Below the pieces are notes generated by a model. The model saw only the letters and a list, made by a program, of their open reading frames with translations, was not told where the DNA came from and did no database searches. A stretch of DNA of 64,000 nt from the NCBI GenBank assembly GCA_012934845.2, contig WNNJ02002504.1:36290-100289 (forward strand), given 5' to 3'. Below are positions 60,001 to 64,000 of this stretch, one piece after another; within the stretch, counting starts at the first letter, position 1; the number at the start of each line of letters is the position of its first letter. The stretch comes from Pomphorhynchus laevis. Lineage: Eukaryota > Acanthocephala > Palaeacanthocephala > Echinorhynchida > Pomphorhynchidae. The position numbers were made by a program, and so were the translations under genes.

Positions 60001-62545
60001 AGAAGATCAAGATGACGGTGAAATAACAAACTGCTTTTTTTCATATTAGGTGCAGGTTACCGATTACTATTAAGAAAATTTATTATTACAAAATTGAGTT
60101 GGTTTTTAAATTAAATTCATCAAGAAGATCATCAAAAGAAAAAATAAAATTGCAAAATAAAATTATTGGATGAAAATCTTCGACAACAATATATGATGGC
60201 ATATTGCAATAGTTTGAGAACTAAAATTAGAAAGAATATTTTTCTTACAATTTTCTTTAGCAATTCGTTGTCTTTATAATTATTGTCTAGATAAAAGAGC
60301 CAAACAAAGCAAGATAAAATAATTAGCAGCAGTGAAACGTGTTCTAACTGCCGTGTGTTCACAAAATTAATAAATCACAGAATAGTGGGAACTACTATTG
60401 TATTTGCATATAACTTAGACTGAAGCGTTTTTTATAGTAAAAATGAATAAGCAAAATGACGTCAATTTGCAATTAGTGGGTGTTTTAATAATAACAAATG
60501 TACACATCAAACAATACATGCTGCAATTGACTAAATATAGCTGTATCGTTCAATTTATTACTCGATCGTCATGCTTTATGACGATCAGGCGTATCAACGT
60601 GTAAACATATTTTGTATTTTGTTTAGCAAATGACAGAAAATATAGATTTGAAATTGGGTATTCGTGCATAATGACAAGTTTAAAAATATTACTTTAAAAT
60701 ATTAAAAGTCTAAAAAATATTATTACAAGTCTAACAAGTAAAAACAAACAAAAAACTAGAAAAATAAAAACTTAAAGTCAAAAATAATATATTTATATTA
60801 TATATTATATAATATAAATTATTATATTATAGATTATATCTTACAAATAATCCAAATATTTTCGCAACGCCAACATTTCAAAAATTTACAAATTGCTTAT
60901 TTAACTACTTTTTGAAGTTTTGCAGCTTCAGAGTAAATTTCAATGATTCATCTTTACAATAATTTAATCATTATTCAATATTAATATTAATTTTAATATT
61001 GAATATAAATATAACACTTAGTATCTCCAGATAAAAAGCAACAAATATTAAAGCACGCATAATGATTACCATTGTTAATGTTAATCTAATTTATTATCAT
61101 ACTTCAAGGTCTTTTATAAAAAGCTCAATTCCGTTAATTAGCTTTTATTGATATAAATCTAAATAATAAAATTAAATTTATAAACCAACATTATGATTGC
61201 AGGTCACATTCTGTTAATTTATGCTTTCTGACGTCAATCGATGTTTAATATTTACTTATTATATTAATCAGACCAAAATTCATCTAAACAATTTAATAGT
61301 TGCATAAAATATTAATATAGAAAAATATACATTTCAATATCATACAATTGAGATCTAAAATACATACAATTGAAAATGACTGCTAAGTACAGTCGAAATA
61401 TCTAAATACAGTTCTTCTTGTATTCTCGGGGATGGTTCGCAAAAAAAGATATTTAAATCTTCAATTTACAATAAAGATTTAAAATAAAAAAGAGGAATAT
61501 AAAAATAAAATGTAATGATAAGTTAATATAAGGTTATATTTATATTAAAAAACAAGGAATAAATTAAAAATATAAAAAATATCAAAAGAAATACACGAAA
61601 AAGTGTAATTTATTTAATATAAAATAAAGTGGTCTCCATATACCTCTAGTAGTGAAGAGTATACACTACTGAAGTTAAGACTACTGAGTCACTACTGATT
61701 AGTCTTAATAACTAAAAACGGCAGTCTTCGGGATTGCTCGTTTATACCTCATTTGACGTCAATTTAAAAATAAAAGAATATGCTTAGTTATAGATAAAGA
61801 TGTACCTGAACTATTTATAGATATCACAACAGTTCAAATAGTTTCTATAAATAAAATATAATAATCTATAATGAACTAATTATATAAATTATGTATTAAT
61901 AAATAGAAATACGCCACCGCTATTTCATAGTCAACAAATCGCAAATCGTCTTGACTTTATGAATTGAATTCATGTAATAACTTACTTTGAATGTTCGGCT
62001 TGTTACTACCATTATTGCTCATTATAATGCACATTTAGTAAAAGATGAATGATATCTTTACTTCATACGAAGTGTGCAGCCTTCAACTTCATTATTATAT
62101 AATGAACTAGTGTGTGCAAGCGTAATTTCGTTTAATCCAAATACAACAAAATTATCACGAAAGCCTGACTAAGTTTGAATTAATTTCTAAGACAAAATTA
62201 TGTATAAATAAGATATTCATAATCTTCATTCAATTATGTAATTGAATGAAGCCAATCCAAATGCAGATAGCGAGAAAACATATAACACCGCTAACTGACA
62301 AAATAAAACAATCACAATCTTTAATAGTAGGATCATTTTATTAAATACTAAACCATTTACTGCTAAAAATAAAAACTTATACTTTTTATAGCCCAAACTT
62401 AATCACTTGTTAATAACAAATATTCATTGATTGCGGACGAATAATAGTTTTCACGAGTAAAAAATCTGAATTATAAAAATCATGTAAAGTAGGATATCTA
62501 ATCGGTTAATAAAAGTTATAAAGTTAAAATATGTGTTGCTTGTAG
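60001..62545. other. A+T-rich intergenic sequence
   Basis: No gene was recognised. Only short A+T repeats and minor local duplications of ACTACTGA near 61660-61700 were seen. Confidence 0.5.
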
Positions 62546-62760
62546 GACGACAGCTAACCGAGATCCTAAGCATAAGATTCAGGATCGTGGTTATAAAGCA
62601 TCTTTATTGCAACCTTATATATAATATATAACGAATGACAACTAACCGATATCCTAAACATGAGATTCAGAGGTTATATATAACCACGGTCCCGAATCCC
62701 ATGTTTAGGATCTCGGTTAGCTGTCGTCTTATATATATTATATGTAAGGTTGCATAAAGT
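62546..62760. repeat. fold-back repeat with 24-bp perfect arms
   Basis: GACGACAGCTAACCGAGATC plus CTAA (62546-62569) has a perfect inverted match at 62705-62728. A third, diverged unit (ACAACTAACCGATATCC, about 62639) lies between. Each is followed or preceded by a GATTC-rich segment with GGTTATA and by GCAACCTTA. It is a non-autonomous element without an ORF. Confidence 0.85.
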
Positions 62761-62931
62761 AAAGATCAGCATAATATTCGTCACATCTAGACGTAAAAGA
62801 TGACCGTAGAGATAACAATACATCGGTGAAACCGGAAGATGGTTAAGGCTCAGGTTAAATAACAGTGTCAAAAGTAGAGTAGAACAAGGATCCCAAGCGG
62901 CCGTTCATTCATTAATTTCCTGAAGCTAAAT

Positions 62932-63028
62932 ATAATATTAATTTAAATCGTGATAATAATGTAATAAACACAATTTATTTCGAAGCTTTTGGATAACCCT
63001 TCTTCAGCAACGATTTCAAAAACACTTC
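62932..63028 (+). repeat. left inverted end of the GIY-YIG element
   Basis: 97 bp, matching the reverse complement of 63804-63900 except at 62982 (G versus A). The reading frame of the ORF is open through the last third of it. Confidence 0.95.
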
Positions 63029-63705
63029 AAAGAACGTGGATACAGAATAAAACAAATTCAAAGACAAATAAGGGAAGTAGACAGTATGTCGAGAGAAACT
63101 ATCTTGAAGAAAAAACAAAAGAAAAAGCAAACCAAAACAAGTTTTATGCACAATTCACATACCATCCAGCGCTTAATAGATTACAAAATGATGTTGCAAA
63201 GGCATTGAACCATCTTGATAATACTAGCAGTGAACACATAAATACGCCACAAATAGCTTTCAAAAAAGAGAGAACTATTCTTAAGATAATTAAATCTATC
63301 CAACAGTATCAATCAAGTAAAAGCAAACCGTGCAATGATAAGAAGTGCAAGTGCTGTAAGGAAATGGAGATGTGCACTAAGTTTCATAATCCAAAAACAG
63401 AACTATCCTATAAGATACGAGGTAATTTCAACTGCAAAAGCAAAGGTGTAGTTTACGCGCGTAAATGTATTAAATGTTCAGCAACCTATCTTGGTCAAAC
63501 AGGCGGACAGATGAACATAAGGGCTCTTACCAGACGATCGGATATTGCTCATAAACGACTTAAAAACGATGGGGCAGCACGACACTGCATTGAATATCCA
63601 GAGCATCAGATAAAAACTACAATTCTTGACGGAAACATGGACGATACGGAAAAGCGAAAACGAAAAGAAGTATTTTGGATAGGTCAACTAATGGCAGATA
63701 AATAA
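62989..63705 (+). CDS. Penelope-like C-terminal domain: zinc-binding linker and GIY-YIG endonuclease
   Basis: The uninterrupted frame has 238 codons; no ATG is obvious at its start (the frame opens with TTG in the inverted end), so it is probably a fragment. It begins with the end of the RT thumb (FTYHPALNRLQNDVAKAL, PQIAFKKERTILKII). A cysteine cluster typical of endonuclease-bearing PLEs follows (PCNDKKCKCCKEMEMC). The GIY-YIG nuclease comes next: GVVYARKC and CSATYLGQTGGQMNIR supply the two strand motifs and the arginine, and KEVFWIGQL the glutamate. The conserved histidine after NIR appears to be replaced (RRSDI). In complete PLEs this nuclease nicks target DNA for insertion. Confidence 0.88.
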   Translation: MDNPSSATISKTLQRTWIQNKTNSKTNKGSRQYVERNYLEEKTKEKANQNKFYAQFTYHPALNRLQNDVAKALNHLDNTSSEHINTPQIAFKKERTILKIIKSIQQYQSSKSKPCNDKKCKCCKEMEMCTKFHNPKTELSYKIRGNFNCKSKGVVYARKCIKCSATYLGQTGGQMNIRALTRRSDIAHKRLKNDGAARHCIEYPEHQIKTTILDGNMDDTEKRKRKEVFWIGQLMADK

Positions 63706-63803
63706 CTCAAGACAGAACATATATACCATTTACCCTAATAAGAAATTGATCAAAACTCTTCCGGATTCAATGTATATATACGTGTAATTTTCTAACTCAC
63801 ACA

Positions 63804-63900
63804 GAAGTGTTTTTGAAATCGTTGCTGAAGAAGGGTTATCCAAAAGCTTTGAAATAAATTGTGTTTATTACATTATTATCACGATTTAAATTAATATTAT
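63804..63900 (-). repeat. right inverted end of the GIY-YIG element
   Basis: Reverse complement of the left end, 96 of 97 positions identical. It is followed at 63953 by a TA microsatellite. Confidence 0.95.
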
Positions 63901-63950
63901 TAAATAGAAAGCATCATCAATGGGTGATCTTGTGAACAACCGGTTCAATA

Positions 63951-63951
<1 letters not shown>

Positions 63952-63999
<48 letters not shown>
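63952..63999. repeat. (TA)n microsatellite
   Basis: About 23 TA dinucleotides run to the right edge of the window. Confidence 0.97.

Positions 64000-64000
<1 letters not shown>

Larger units (their letters stand above)
62932..63900 (+). mobile_element. short Penelope-like element with 97-bp inverted ends
   Basis: The ends 62932-63028 and 63804-63900 are inverted copies differing at one position in 97. Between them is one open frame for the C-terminal part of a Penelope-like protein. The end sequence (GTTGCTGAAGAAGGGTTATC on the right) is of the CTGAAGA type common at Penelope-like termini. PLE copies with inverted partial terminal repeats are known, so it may be a 5'-truncated PLE copy; the near identity of the ends and the intact ORF suggest a recent insertion. 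Confidence 0.85.

Noticed and set aside
1-64000. CRISPR arrays, bacterial operons, LTR retroelements or Polinton-type elements
   Set aside because: No spaced palindromic repeats with unique spacers, no prokaryotic gene layout, and no LTR pairs with integrase, protease or capsid motifs were seen.

Overview
The window is strongly A+T-rich animal (metazoan) nuclear DNA. The evidence is two spliced, conserved host genes with GT-AG introns ranging from 49 bp to several kb, abundant non-LTR retroelements and Penelope-like elements (PLEs), and no bacterial operon structure. The phylum cannot be fixed from the sequence. An invertebrate with long repeat-filled introns, such as a flatworm or cnidarian, fits best, but this is inference. 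Both host genes lie on the minus strand.

From about 1.98 to 32.7 kb is a mitochondrial-type leucyl-tRNA synthetase (LARS2-like), with the HIGH-motif exon at 32.6 kb and the KMSKS exon at 4.0 kb. Its last exons probably lie left of the window or in unrecognised sequence between 1.07 and 1.98 kb. At least two internal exons and the N-terminus were not found. From about 38.3 to 52.4 kb is a WDR26/GID7-like gene (LisH, CTLH, WD40), read from its LisH exon to the stop codon. One intron of WDR26 holds a same-strand single-exon ORF of 170 codons (44028-44540) with a hydrophobic N-terminus and no recognised family.

Repeats make up much of the rest. They include: a higher-order satellite (1-1070); two near-identical PLE pieces in inverted orientation (2.2-3.6 and 24.0-25.5 kb); a 15-bp minisatellite split by a CR1/L2-type LINE 3' end (7.6-8.5 kb); a decayed but nearly full-length LINE with a 16-bp terminal hairpin (10.7-14.0 kb); and three copies of an I/Jockey-type LINE with gag-like ORF1 and EN-RT ORF2 (16.1-18.2, 26.7-30.5 and 56.9-60.0 kb). 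The first of these LINEs is embedded in older PLE remains with a GIY-YIG endonuclease. At 53.1-55.2 kb is a PLE-like reverse transcriptase with an internal duplication. At 62.9-63.9 kb is a short element with an open zinc-finger/GIY-YIG endonuclease ORF between 97-bp inverted ends. Palindromic fold-back repeats with a hammerhead-like core pattern (CTGAAGA, stem, GAAA) recur at 22-23, 48, 51 and 55 kb.

The most unusual unexplained item is a compact 74-nt sequence at 9404-9477, inside a LARS2 intron, that folds into a closed three-way junction. All five LINE insertions recognised run antisense to the host genes.
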